Assembly (NCBI GenBank): GCA_964464825.1
Contig: CAYXKL010000014.1
Location: 1 to 39,414, forward strand
DNA length: 39,414 nucleotides
Origin: DYJK01 sp964464825
Lineage (GTDB): Bacteria > Bacteroidota > Ignavibacteria > Ignavibacteriales > Melioribacteraceae
Reading direction: 5' to 3'
Shown piece after piece: positions 1-9,046 of the stretch. A program made the translations under genes and the position numbers. The notes below the pieces were generated by a model. It was not told the origin of the DNA. It saw only the letters and a list, made by a program, of their open reading frames with translations, and ran no database searches. How positions within the stretch are numbered: position 1 is the first letter of the stretch; each line of letters begins with the position of its first letter.

Positions 1-1
1 C

Positions 2-775
2 AATGATATTATATCTATCGATGAAAATTATTTAGTCAATTATAGTTTCAATTCTATTAAAAAAATTAATCAATACGAAAAAAAATGTTTTAATACTGCA
101 GATATTAACATAGTTTTAAATTCTAATCTAAAAGATTATTTATTATCTACGAAATATCCATCGCAAAAAATTGTTAATATTGAACTTTGCTATGATGAAA
201 ATGACTGTTCATTCGAATCATTACAAAAAATTAATTTAAATAATCCACGGAAAGTAAATATTGGCTTTCTTGGAAATTTTAATAAACCACCCAAAGTACC
301 AGGTTTTGAAGTTTTGTCAGCTTTTGAAAAATGTTCAAATGAAATTGATTTAGCAATACATATTATTGGAGATGAATCTAAGGAAACAAAATTACTCCTT
401 AATGAACATTCTAAAAATATATTAAGATTATATCCATATATGGCTTTGAATGAAAGTCTTATATTGCTAAATAATTGTGATTATTTATTATTAACACTTT
501 CTAATATTTTTGTTTCAAATTTTATTTTACATTCAAAATTGCCCATATATTTATTTTTAAAAAAACCTATATTAGCATTTGTTCCTAAAGATTCATACAC
601 AGCTCAAGTAATCAAAAAATCTGACTCTGGTTTCGTTTTAGGAAATTACTCTTTATGGTCTCAGGAATTAATACAAATATTAAAATCCAACAACTTATCA
701 TTAACTTTTAATACTGAAATTATTAATGATTATAATTGGGTTAATATAAAAGAAAAGTGGAGGTCAATTCTTTAA
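2..775 (+). CDS. glycosyltransferase, GT4-like (5' end missing)
   Basis: The reading frame is open from the first bases of the window to TAA at 773-775, so the gene starts upstream and about 257 C-terminal residues are visible. An internal ATG at 314 is not a credible start, because coding-quality sequence in the same frame precedes it. The visible part looks like the C-terminal half of a GT-B glycosyltransferase: a beta-strand/loop 'KVNIGFLGNFNKPPK' near visible residue 85 begins the nucleotide-sugar-binding domain, and 'SKLPIYLFLKKPILAFVP' resembles the donor-site helix-strand of GT4 enzymes. No clear E-x7-E motif is visible. It is the first gene of a co-directional polysaccharide operon. 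Family assignment is moderate; donor and acceptor are unknown. Confidence 0.65.
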   Translation, partial: NDIISIDENYLVNYSFNSIKKINQYEKKCFNTADINIVLNSNLKDYLLSTKYPSQKIVNIELCYDENDCSFESLQKINLNNPRKVNIGFLGNFNKPPKVPGFEVLSAFEKCSNEIDLAIHIIGDESKETKLLLNEHSKNILRLYPYMALNESLILLNNCDYLLLTLSNIFVSNFILHSKLPIYLFLKKPILAFVPKDSYTAQVIKKSDSGFVLGNYSLWSQELIQILKSNNLSLTFNTEIINDYNWVNIKEKWRSIL

Positions 776-828
776 TTTTCTATAGATATAAATATCATCT
801 TTATTATTATTTTTAATAAAAAATTTTA

Positions 829-1962
829 ATGAAAAGAACTAATAAAAGCATTTGTTTTTTATTACCAGGATGGGTTACAAAACAAACTGGAGGTGCTGAA
901 CTGCAGTCTTATCTGCTCACAGAAGAACTTATTAAAAGGGGATGGAGTGTTGAAGTTGTAACAAGAAATGATAAGATAACACAGTTTATGTACTTAAATG
1001 ATAAAATAAAATATCATTATTACAAAGAATCTAAAAGTTACCTATTAAATTACTTTATAGTATTATTCACAATATTTCATACTCACTCCTTTTTTTATTA
1101 TGTCAGGACAGATGCTCGTATTCTTATAGGTGCTTTGACATTATATTCTTACCTCTTTAAAAGAAAACTTATTTATGCTATTGCTGGTGATGATGAATTG
1201 TTGCATAATTCCTATTACCAATATCAAAGATCAAAGAATAAATCATTTATAAGATATATAAAACTCATTGATGCATGGTTGATTGATCTAATACTAAAAT
1301 TTAAAAAAAATAAAATTGATTTGATTATAACACAAACTGAATTTCAACAAAAAGAATTATTGAAAAATAAAGGTCTTGCCTCAGTAGTTATCCGGAATTC
1401 TTTTAACGATATTACTATTTTAAGAGCAAAACCAGCAATAAAAAAAAATATTGTATTGTGGGTTGGAAATATGCGTCCTGTTAAAAAACCTGAAATCTTT
1501 ATTGAAATTGCGAAATCTTTCTCGGGGAAAAAATGGGAATTTGTAATGATTGGTGAATCTTCGGGATATGAATTACTGTTAGAATACAACAATAATTATG
1601 TTAATCATATCGGTCAATTAAGTTATGAAGACACAAACAAATGCTTCCAATCAGCTAAAATATTAATTAATACTAGTTCTAATGAAGGATTCCCAAATAC
1701 ATTTATACAAGCTTGGCTGAATAAGGTATTAGTAATAAGTTATCATGTAAATCCTGATAATTTATTAGATAACAATCAACTTGGTTTTTGTGCTTCGTCT
1801 GATTTCACTAAATGTACAGCTATTCTTAATAAAGCAATGAATAATTACAGCGAATTCCAATTAATGATAGACAATGCTGCTTTGTTTGCCGAAAATAATT
1901 TTAATCTCAAAAAAAACACAGATCTCTTTGAAAGAGAAATTAATGCCTTATCTAAAAAATAG
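829..1962 (+). CDS. glycosyltransferase family 4
   Basis: This 377-residue GT-B fold enzyme probably adds one sugar to a lipid-linked glycan at the cytoplasmic face. The N-terminus 'ICFLLPGWVTKQTGGAEL' is the typical first strand and glycine-rich acceptor loop of GT4 enzymes. The second Rossmann domain begins near residue 203 with 'NIVLWVGNMRPVKKPEIF'. The donor-site motif reads 'NEGFPNTFIQAW', so the usual E-x7-E has Gln in place of the second Glu, which may alter donor handling. It is separated by 53 AT-rich bases from the upstream gene, has no obvious Shine-Dalgarno, and its end overlaps the next gene. Sugar specificity cannot be read from sequence. Confidence 0.85.
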   Translation: MKRTNKSICFLLPGWVTKQTGGAELQSYLLTEELIKRGWSVEVVTRNDKITQFMYLNDKIKYHYYKESKSYLLNYFIVLFTIFHTHSFFYYVRTDARILIGALTLYSYLFKRKLIYAIAGDDELLHNSYYQYQRSKNKSFIRYIKLIDAWLIDLILKFKKNKIDLIITQTEFQQKELLKNKGLASVVIRNSFNDITILRAKPAIKKNIVLWVGNMRPVKKPEIFIEIAKSFSGKKWEFVMIGESSGYELLLEYNNNYVNHIGQLSYEDTNKCFQSAKILINTSSNEGFPNTFIQAWLNKVLVISYHVNPDNLLDNNQLGFCASSDFTKCTAILNKAMNNYSEFQLMIDNAALFAENNFNLKKNTDLFEREINALSKK

Positions 1963-3220
1963 ATCAATTAATTATCCTAAATATTTTTATACTTTTCTCC
2001 TAATAGGACTGGGTGGTATCCCTTTTTTCACTAATGGTTATTTTTGGAATTTAATAATTTTTATTTTTTCTGCTATTAGCTTTTTCAGTAAAGGTTTCAC
2101 AATAGATAAAAAGATTTATCAATATTTTCTATTTTTATCTTTGGTTATTGTTGCACAATCTCTTGTTTTTAGTTTTATTTCAATTACTACAACTATTGGA
2201 ATATTCGTTACATTTCTAAATGCTTATTTTTTAATCATTCTAATAGGGCAAAATTTCTTTAAGTATTTTGTTGATATTACATATTACCTAATTCTTATTA
2301 GTTTCATTTTTTTTATACCTTCATTAATCTTTCCAAATTTCGAAAAATTTTTATTAGATCATATTTCTCCATATTTTCAGCAAGAATCTAGCAGACGCGG
2401 TTATAGTTATAATCCTAATTTTATTATATACACACTCAATACTGGCATAACAAAATCGTATTCTGACTATAGCATGGATATTCTTGGTGGTCGCAATCCG
2501 GCTGCTTTTCATGAGGCTGGTGGATTAGGAATTTATGCTGTATTAGCATTCTTTATGAATTTTATTATTACAAAAAATATTTGGAATAAAAAAAGTATTG
2601 TTATTGCACTAGGAATATTAAGTACATTTTCCACTGCTTCCTATATTGCATTCTTTATAATGTTAATATCTGTCAATATTATTAACAGAAAAAAAAATAT
2701 AAAATATGCTTTATTACCTTTTTTTCTAGTTGCATTCTGGTTTTCCTTTAATACAATTGATTTTTTAGGAAGAAAAATAGACGAAAATCTTCAACAGAGT
2801 TTAAATGTTGGTTATTATTATTATGGTTCTAAAAGTAGATTTACTAGTTTTTTATTTGATGTCTATGATCTTCAAAAATATCCTCTAACTGGAAAGGGTG
2901 TTAATGAGCAAACCAGATTCGAAGATTACAGAGGATTTAATCGTGATACACACAGAAACAATGGTATCTCTGATTTTGCTGTAAAATTTGGTATACCATT
3001 TTTTATATTCTATTTTTTCAATATATACTCAACATTCAGAAAAGTTAACGATATCTATAAAATAAATTCTAAATCGTTTCCTTTATTAGCCCTTTCAATA
3101 GTAATATTACTGGGTTTTTCTCAAGTAATATTTATGAGTGTAACATTTATTGCTCTCTCATTCTTTCACATTATATTAAAGAATAATGAAAATAGTGTGG
3201 CTCTGCCCCTTCCCGATTAA
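1943..3220 (+). CDS. Wzy/WaaL-type O-antigen polymerase or ligase
   Basis: A polytopic inner-membrane protein with about ten hydrophobic segments. The large loop near 'GGRNPAAFHEAGGLGIYA' and the later 'GKGVNEQTRFEDYRGFNRDTHRNNGISDFAVKFGIPFF' region, with an Arg/His-rich stretch before a transmembrane helix, fit O-antigen ligase/polymerase families. The frame is open from an ATG at 1874, but the ATG at 1943 is preferred: it starts 'MPYLKNRSINY', reduces the overlap with the upstream gene to 20 bp, and follows a purine-rich stretch. Its end overlaps the next gene by 35 bp. In this operon it most likely polymerises repeat units; ligase activity cannot be excluded. Confidence 0.75.
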   Translation: MPYLKNRSINYPKYFYTFLLIGLGGIPFFTNGYFWNLIIFIFSAISFFSKGFTIDKKIYQYFLFLSLVIVAQSLVFSFISITTTIGIFVTFLNAYFLIILIGQNFFKYFVDITYYLILISFIFFIPSLIFPNFEKFLLDHISPYFQQESSRRGYSYNPNFIIYTLNTGITKSYSDYSMDILGGRNPAAFHEAGGLGIYAVLAFFMNFIITKNIWNKKSIVIALGILSTFSTASYIAFFIMLISVNIINRKKNIKYALLPFFLVAFWFSFNTIDFLGRKIDENLQQSLNVGYYYYGSKSRFTSFLFDVYDLQKYPLTGKGVNEQTRFEDYRGFNRDTHRNNGISDFAVKFGIPFFIFYFFNIYSTFRKVNDIYKINSKSFPLLALSIVILLGFSQVIFMSVTFIALSFFHIILKNNENSVALPLPD

Positions 3221-4373
3221 TAGTATTACAAATATTAATAATTTTATTAAAACTAAACTTCCCCAAAGCCATCCATCATCATGGATCGTTAACTTAGCTG
3301 ATGAAATAAAAAAAAATGAGAGTACTGAACTTAATATTGTAACTGTATCTTCAAGAATAAATGAAATAATTGAAATAAAATCCGACCATAATTATTATAT
3401 AATCCCTAACGGATTAACATTTATTAAAAAAGGGTATCCTTCTTTTTTACCGGTAGATAGACTTTTTGGTTATAGATCTCTTTTTTATAAAATTCAAAAA
3501 ATAATATTTAAAATTAAGCCTGACCTGATTCATGCCCACGGTACAGAAGGTCCTTATGGGCTTACTGCTGTTAAATTCAAAAATAAACATTTGATTTCTA
3601 TACAAGGAATTGTGAATTATCTAAAAATTTATGAACATGGTATAACCAGCACAATTCAATCAAAATTAGAAATTAAAACAATTCAATCCGCATTAAATTT
3701 TGGCTGTAGGACAGATTGGGATAAAAAATTTGTACACGATCTTAATCCTAATGCACGGATTTTTCATATGCCTGAAGCAATTAATTATAATTTCATAAAT
3801 AGTAGTTGGAACGGTATACAATCTAATAATATTCTCATAGTGGGTTCTATTTGTAAAAGAAAGGGTACTGAGTTCCTAATACAATGTATTCCTTCAATAA
3901 CTAAACATTTCCCTAAGGCAAAATTCATTTTTGTCGGAAGCGGTAATAATAATTATATCATGAAAATGAAAAAATTATCTAAAAAATTATCAATTGAAAA
4001 TTCTGTTAACTGGTTAGGCGTAAAGGATTCTTCCAATATCGCAAAGTTACTTAGTAATGCAAGACTTTATATTCTTCCTACTTATATAGATAATAGTCCA
4101 AACTCTCTTTTAGAAGCTATGGGAGTTGGTACACCTTCTATTGCTGCTAGAGTAGGAGGTATTCCCTCAATGGTTAAAGATGAAACTTTAATTAGATTAT
4201 TTGATATGGATAACAAAGATGAATTTATTAGTAAAGTACTGGACCTATTATCAGATAATGATCTCTCTATTAATATTAGTAACAGATCAAAACAATTTGT
4301 TCAAAAAAATAATAATCCTGAATTAGTTGCAAAAATAACCTTAGATGTTTATAATCAAATATTAACCGCATAA
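3186..4373 (+). CDS. glycosyltransferase family 4
   Basis: A 395-residue GT-B protein. The N-terminal strand 'MKIVWLCPFPINS' is followed by 'PDLIHAHGTEGPYGL' (acceptor-domain His-containing motif). The C-terminal domain starts around residue 215 with 'ILIVGSICKRKGTEFLI' and carries 'DNSPNSLLEAMGVGTPSIAARVGGIPSMV', the D-x7-E form of the GT4 donor motif. It probably transfers a hexose or aminosugar from a nucleotide sugar to the growing repeat unit. The start lies 35 bp inside the preceding polymerase gene, which suggests translational coupling. The specific linkage is unknown. Confidence 0.87.
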   Translation: MKIVWLCPFPINSITNINNFIKTKLPQSHPSSWIVNLADEIKKNESTELNIVTVSSRINEIIEIKSDHNYYIIPNGLTFIKKGYPSFLPVDRLFGYRSLFYKIQKIIFKIKPDLIHAHGTEGPYGLTAVKFKNKHLISIQGIVNYLKIYEHGITSTIQSKLEIKTIQSALNFGCRTDWDKKFVHDLNPNARIFHMPEAINYNFINSSWNGIQSNNILIVGSICKRKGTEFLIQCIPSITKHFPKAKFIFVGSGNNNYIMKMKKLSKKLSIENSVNWLGVKDSSNIAKLLSNARLYILPTYIDNSPNSLLEAMGVGTPSIAARVGGIPSMVKDETLIRLFDMDNKDEFISKVLDLLSDNDLSINISNRSKQFVQKNNNPELVAKITLDVYNQILTA

Positions 4374-4390
4374 ATACATTTGGAGGTGTA

Positions 4391-6085
4391 ATGATTGTCC
4401 TTGGGGTCCACATTGGTCATGATAGTAGTGCAGCACTAGTAATTGATGGGAAAGTTGTTGCTGATGTTGCCGAAGAAAGATTTAAAAGAATAAAACATTA
4501 TAATGGTTTGCCTCTTAAATCTATAGATTATTGTCTTAGTTCACAAAATTTAAAAATTGATGATGTCGATATTATTGCAGTTCCTGGTCTTGCTTTAATT
4601 TCAGATTTTAATTTTTTATTTGAATTAGGTTTACCCGTCAATCCGGATTCCAAAATCCGTAACTTACTTGAAATTGCTCCTGTTGTACCTAGAAAAACTT
4701 TGAAGAAACCGCCATTGTATATGAAGTCATTCAAAAAAATTGACAGAACAAAAATTATAAATGTAGAACATCATTTAGCACACGCTGCTTCAGCATATTA
4801 TACCAGTGGCTTAAAAGAAAAACAATTGATTGTTACGATGGATGGTGCCGGAGACAAGGTATCAACATGCATTTGGAAAGGTGAAGATGGAAAAATTGTT
4901 CCACTTAAAAAATTTGATACTAAAGGTTCGCTCGGATGGTTTTATAGTAACGTTACAGAAGCTCTTGGTTGGTGGCATGGTGATGGTGAAGGTAAAACAA
5001 TGGGTTTAGCTCCATATGGTACAACAGAAAAGACTAAAGGTATTTTGGATAGATTCTATCCAAAATTTAGTGCTGGTGATTTGATTGAACCACATGATTA
5101 TGGTAGAGCTTTTATTTGGAATGAAGGTGGGCAGACTGAATGGCATTTTGACGATGCTTTTGAAATTAAAAAATTGGTTGATAAATACGGTGCCGAGGAT
5201 ATTGCTGCTGAAGCTCAAAGGATTTTAGAAGAACAGACATTCCAAATAGTTTTTCCATGGCTGGAAAGGGAAAAAACTCAAAATCTTAGCTGTGCTGGCG
5301 GTGTTTTTTTAAATGTCAAATTGAATCAAAGAATTTGGGAAACCGGTAAAATAAAATCACATAATATTTTCCCTAATGCTGGTGATTCAGGTTTGGCAGT
5401 GGGTGCTGCACTATATGCATATTACGATTCAAATCCAAATACTGAGATTTATCACCTTGATCATTTATATTTAGGTCCGGAATACAATGACAAAGAAATC
5501 GAAGATGTGCTCAAACTGAGATATTTAAAGTATCGTGTAATTGATAATCCCAGTAAATATGCAGCACAAAAACTTGCAGAAGATAAAATCGTTGCTTGGT
5601 TTCAAGGTAGAATGGAAAGCGGTCCCAGAGCATTAGGTAATAGATCAATTTTAATGAGTGCTAACAAAGCTGAAAACAAAGATACGATTAATGCTCGTGT
5701 AAAATTTAGGGAGGCATTTAGACCATTTTGCCCTTCTATTTTGTGGGAAAAGAAAGAAGATTATCTTATGAATTGTAGAGATGAATTTTTTATGATTACA
5801 TCTTTTACATGTAAACCTGAAAAAAGATCAAATGTACCGGCTGTCGTTCATGCTGACCACACTTTAAGACCACAAACTATTAAAAAAGAACAAAATGAAA
5901 AGTTTTGGAATCTAATAAATGAATTTGGTGAAATTACAGGAGAATATTTAATTCTAAATACTTCTATGAATATTATGGGTGAACCGGTCATTAATCATCC
6001 GCGGGAAGCTATCAGATGTTTCTATGATAATGGACTGGATGTTCTGATTATGAATAACTTTGTGTTAGAAAAAGAACAGTTATGA
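4391..6085 (+). CDS. NodU/CmcH family carbamoyltransferase
   Basis: A 564-residue enzyme of the family that transfers a carbamoyl group from carbamoyl phosphate, through a carbamoyl-adenylate, to a sugar hydroxyl. Both expected parts are present: the Kae1/YrdC-like ASKHA domain ('GVHIGHDSSAALV' at residues 5-17, 'VEHHLAHAASAYY' around 125-137 with H127, H128 and H131, 'MDGAGD' at 150-155, 'GEGKTMGLAPYG') and the C-terminal domain ('GRMESGPRALGNRSIL', 'FRPFCPSIL', 'NTSMNIMGEP'). The length is normal. A clear GGAGGTG Shine-Dalgarno at 4382-4388 precedes the ATG. The stop overlaps the next start (ATGA). It probably O-carbamoylates a sugar of this glycan. Confidence 0.92.
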   Translation: MIVLGVHIGHDSSAALVIDGKVVADVAEERFKRIKHYNGLPLKSIDYCLSSQNLKIDDVDIIAVPGLALISDFNFLFELGLPVNPDSKIRNLLEIAPVVPRKTLKKPPLYMKSFKKIDRTKIINVEHHLAHAASAYYTSGLKEKQLIVTMDGAGDKVSTCIWKGEDGKIVPLKKFDTKGSLGWFYSNVTEALGWWHGDGEGKTMGLAPYGTTEKTKGILDRFYPKFSAGDLIEPHDYGRAFIWNEGGQTEWHFDDAFEIKKLVDKYGAEDIAAEAQRILEEQTFQIVFPWLEREKTQNLSCAGGVFLNVKLNQRIWETGKIKSHNIFPNAGDSGLAVGAALYAYYDSNPNTEIYHLDHLYLGPEYNDKEIEDVLKLRYLKYRVIDNPSKYAAQKLAEDKIVAWFQGRMESGPRALGNRSILMSANKAENKDTINARVKFREAFRPFCPSILWEKKEDYLMNCRDEFFMITSFTCKPEKRSNVPAVVHADHTLRPQTIKKEQNEKFWNLINEFGEITGEYLILNTSMNIMGEPVINHPREAIRCFYDNGLDVLIMNNFVLEKEQL

Positions 6086-6858
6086 AATTTTCGATTGTAA
6101 CCATTTCTTATAACCAAGATAAATATCTTGAAAGAACTATAAAATCAATTATTAATCAACAGAGTATTGAACTTGAATATATTGTTGTTGATCCTGGTTC
6201 TACCGATGGCAGTAGAGATATAATAAATAAATATAAAGATAGGATTACAAAAATTATTTTTGAAAATGATAAAGGACCGGCGGATGGACTGAACAAAGGA
6301 TTTAGTTATGCAACCGGTGATATTTATGGCTTCATAAATTCAGATGATATGCTGATTGATAATAGTCTTAAAGTTGTTAAGGATTTCTTTAACTCAAACC
6401 CACAAGTTGATATTATTCTTGGAAATGGTTTTATCATTGATGACAATGATCGTATCCTAAAGAAAGTATATACTGATCAGTTTTCATTAAACAAATATGC
6501 ATACTCTGCATTTAATTTTATTCAGCCATCTATGTTTTTTCGATCTACATGTTTTAGGGATGTTGGCGGTTTCAATGTTAATAACAAAACTTGTTGGGAT
6601 GGTGAATTGTTAATTTCAGCTGCTTTGATAGGTAAAAAAATAAAAAATGTAAATAAAAACTTTTCTATGTTTAGAATTCATAGTGAATCTATTAGTGGTT
6701 CTAATAAAAATATTTATATTTATAATGATGATAGAAATCGCATAAAAAATGTAATATTAAGAAATAAAAAATATTATCCTTTCTTATCTTACTTATTCCG
6801 CTTAATAAATATAATTGAGACTCCTCAAAAAATATTTTCAAAGTATATTCTCGCTTAA
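6082..6858 (+). CDS. glycosyltransferase family 2
   Basis: A 258-residue GT-A enzyme. It opens with 'MKFSIVTISYNQDKYLERTIKSI', continues with 'YIVVDPGSTDGSRDII' (first Asp contact for the nucleotide) and 'GFINSDDM', which supplies the DxD-like metal site, then 'WDGELLISAALIG' near the catalytic-base position. The WcaA-like subfamily is common in polysaccharide clusters. The start codon overlaps the carbamoyltransferase stop by 4 bp (ATGA), and its own stop shares one base with the next ATG, so it is translationally coupled on both sides. Donor sugar unknown. Confidence 0.9.
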   Translation: MKFSIVTISYNQDKYLERTIKSIINQQSIELEYIVVDPGSTDGSRDIINKYKDRITKIIFENDKGPADGLNKGFSYATGDIYGFINSDDMLIDNSLKVVKDFFNSNPQVDIILGNGFIIDDNDRILKKVYTDQFSLNKYAYSAFNFIQPSMFFRSTCFRDVGGFNVNNKTCWDGELLISAALIGKKIKNVNKNFSMFRIHSESISGSNKNIYIYNDDRNRIKNVILRNKKYYPFLSYLFRLINIIETPQKIFSKYILA

Positions 6859-7928
6859 TGAACGGACATCCTAAAGTAGTTTTTATTGCTAATATACCGT
6901 CTCCTTACCGCGTTGTTTTTTTTAATGAATTATTTAAGCATTTAGGGAATAATTTAACAGTTCTATACTGCTCGAAAAGTGAGCCTGATAGATTATGGGA
7001 GATAAATGATCTAAATCATAATCATATTTTTCTTAAAAAATTGTCATTTCCATTTTTATCAAAATATAAGCACTTGAATATTGATGTTATAAAAAGATTA
7101 AAAGAGCTGAACCCGGATATTATAATTACTGGGGGATTCTATCCAACGATGCTCCTTGGTATTTTATTTTCTCGTTTAAAAAAAACTAAACACTATATTA
7201 ATACAGATGGCTGGCAATTAACTGAAAAAAATTATTCACCTATCCATAAATTTGTCAGACATTTAGTCTATAAGTCGACAACTGGATTTTTACCCGTATC
7301 AAAGAAAGGGTATGATAATTTTATATCGTATGGCATTGAATCGAAAAGAATTAATATCATACCATATGTTATTGATAATAACAAATTCCAAATAACTAAA
7401 AAATCAAATAAAAAATATGACCTCTTATTTGTCGGTCAATTCATTAAAAGAAAAATGCCAGAATTTTTTTTCCAGGTTTGTGAAAAGTTATGTAAAAAAA
7501 AATCATTATCTATATTAATGGTTGGTGATGGTCCTCAAAAAAATCAAGTATTAAATTTATTTGAAAATTCAAAATTAAATTTTACTTATCTCGGTTTTGT
7601 ACAGCCACTTGATTTGCCAAATATATATGCAAGTTCTAAAATATTTCTATTTCCAACTCTGCTTGATGGATGGGGGGTTGTAGCTAATGAAGCGTGTGCA
7701 TCTGGTGTGCCAACCATTATTTCAGAAAATGCTGGCGCTTCGGGTGACTTGATTATTCATGGATTTAATGGTTTTATCCTTCCCTTAGATGTTGACATTT
7801 GGTGTAACTATGTTATTAAATTATTAGAAGATGAAAACCTCTATAATATGTTTTCGCAAAATTGCTTAAAACACATAATGAATTATTCTCCTGAAATTGT
7901 GACAAAAAAATTCTTACAATTACTTTAG
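6858..7928 (+). CDS. glycosyltransferase family 4
   Basis: A 356-residue GT-B enzyme. The N-terminus 'VVFIANIPSPYRVVFFNEL' is the hallmark of a GT4 subgroup found in exopolysaccharide clusters. The second domain starts around residue 190 with 'YDLLFVGQFIKRKMPEFF' and ends in 'DGWGVVANEACASGVPTII', a D-x7-E donor motif. It probably acts in the cytoplasm on an undecaprenyl-linked intermediate. It begins in a TAATG junction with the GT2 gene upstream. Substrates are not deducible. Confidence 0.87.
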   Translation: MNGHPKVVFIANIPSPYRVVFFNELFKHLGNNLTVLYCSKSEPDRLWEINDLNHNHIFLKKLSFPFLSKYKHLNIDVIKRLKELNPDIIITGGFYPTMLLGILFSRLKKTKHYINTDGWQLTEKNYSPIHKFVRHLVYKSTTGFLPVSKKGYDNFISYGIESKRINIIPYVIDNNKFQITKKSNKKYDLLFVGQFIKRKMPEFFFQVCEKLCKKKSLSILMVGDGPQKNQVLNLFENSKLNFTYLGFVQPLDLPNIYASSKIFLFPTLLDGWGVVANEACASGVPTIISENAGASGDLIIHGFNGFILPLDVDIWCNYVIKLLEDENLYNMFSQNCLKHIMNYSPEIVTKKFLQLL

Positions 7929-7935
7929 TATTAAT

Positions 7936-9045
7936 TTGAAAAAAAAAATATTACTAATATTAAAAATCCCCCCCCCAATGACTGGTGCAACATTAATGAA
8001 CCAGTATGTAAGAGGGAGTACTTTATTAAACAAAGAATTTACAATTGATTCAATTGAAATTAGTTATAATGAAAATGTTCATGAACTTGGTAAATTAAAT
8101 ACTAGTAAACTTCTACTTTTTATTAAATATATTTTGAGCATTTTATATAAACTGATTACTTTTAAACCAGTCTTGGTCTATTTTCAACTTTCTACAACGG
8201 GCTCGGCAGTATATAGAGATATTATTCTAGTTTTCTTATGTAAATTATTTAATAAGAGGATTCTATTCCATCTTCATGGTAAAGGTCTTGAATCATTTTG
8301 TAATAAAAATAATTTTAATAAAAGGCTCATCACTAAAGTATTCCAAAATGAAAATATAATATGTCTCTCAAAATTGGTACAGCATGATATTGAAAAATGC
8401 TATTTTAATAATCCCTACATAGTAAGCAATGGTCTAAAGATAATTGATGATCATTTCATAAAACCTAAACACTATATTAATCAGCATCCAATTCTTTTAT
8501 ATTATTCAAATTTTAGCAAGAGTAAAGGGTTGACCGTATTTATCAATTCATTGCATTTGCTAAAAAGTGAAAATGTTAAATATCAGGCTTTTATAGTCGG
8601 TAGAGAAAGCGATCTTTCTTTAAAAGATGTAGAAGAAATGATAATAGTTAATGATCTTAAAAAAGAAGTAAAAATATTTATGGATCCTAAAGGTGTCAAT
8701 AAGTATGATTTTTTCAATCAAGCTGATATATTTATTTTTCCGTCACAATTTGAAGCCTTTGGTATTGTAGTTCTAGAAGCAATGCAGTTTTCACTACCGG
8801 TTATTGCTTCCCACGAAGGTAGTCTTCCCGAAATTATTGATGACGGCATTACTGGTCTTCTATTCGAAAAAGATGATCCTAATATGCTTGCACTAAAAAT
8901 AAAATTATTAATTTCAGATAATAAATTGATTCGTGATCTTGGTAAGAATGGGCGGCAGAAATTTCTTTCGAAGTATACATATGAAATATTCGAAAAAAAT
9001 ATTTGCCACGTTTTTAATGATGTAATATTTTCTTTGGCTAAATAA
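7936..9045 (+). CDS. glycosyltransferase family 4 with nucleotide runs near its start
   Basis: A 369-residue GT-B enzyme. The N-terminal 'LLILKIPPPMTGATLMNQY' matches the Pro-rich first loop of a GT4 subfamily; the C-terminal domain has 'PILLYYSNFSKSKGLTVFI' and 'EAFGIVVLEAMQFSLPVIA', a full E-x7-E motif. The start is a TTG at 7936; no upstream in-frame ATG was found, and the next ATG (7978) would cut off the first beta-strand. The first 41 bases contain a run of 10 A (7939-7948) and a run of 9 C (7968-7976), the latter striking in this AT-rich DNA and a possible slippage site. It follows the previous stop by 7 bp and ends one base before asnB. Confidence 0.86.
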   Translation: MKKKILLILKIPPPMTGATLMNQYVRGSTLLNKEFTIDSIEISYNENVHELGKLNTSKLLLFIKYILSILYKLITFKPVLVYFQLSTTGSAVYRDIILVFLCKLFNKRILFHLHGKGLESFCNKNNFNKRLITKVFQNENIICLSKLVQHDIEKCYFNNPYIVSNGLKIIDDHFIKPKHYINQHPILLYYSNFSKSKGLTVFINSLHLLKSENVKYQAFIVGRESDLSLKDVEEMIIVNDLKKEVKIFMDPKGVNKYDFFNQADIFIFPSQFEAFGIVVLEAMQFSLPVIASHEGSLPEIIDDGITGLLFEKDDPNMLALKIKLLISDNKLIRDLGKNGRQKFLSKYTYEIFEKNICHVFNDVIFSLAK

Positions 9046-9046
9046 T

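Noticed and set aside
314..775. ATG at 314 as the start of a 153-residue gene
   Set aside because: The same frame is open and protein-like back to base 2, with a GT-B strand ('KVNIGFLGNF') encoded before this ATG, so it is an internal Met of a gene cut by the window edge.
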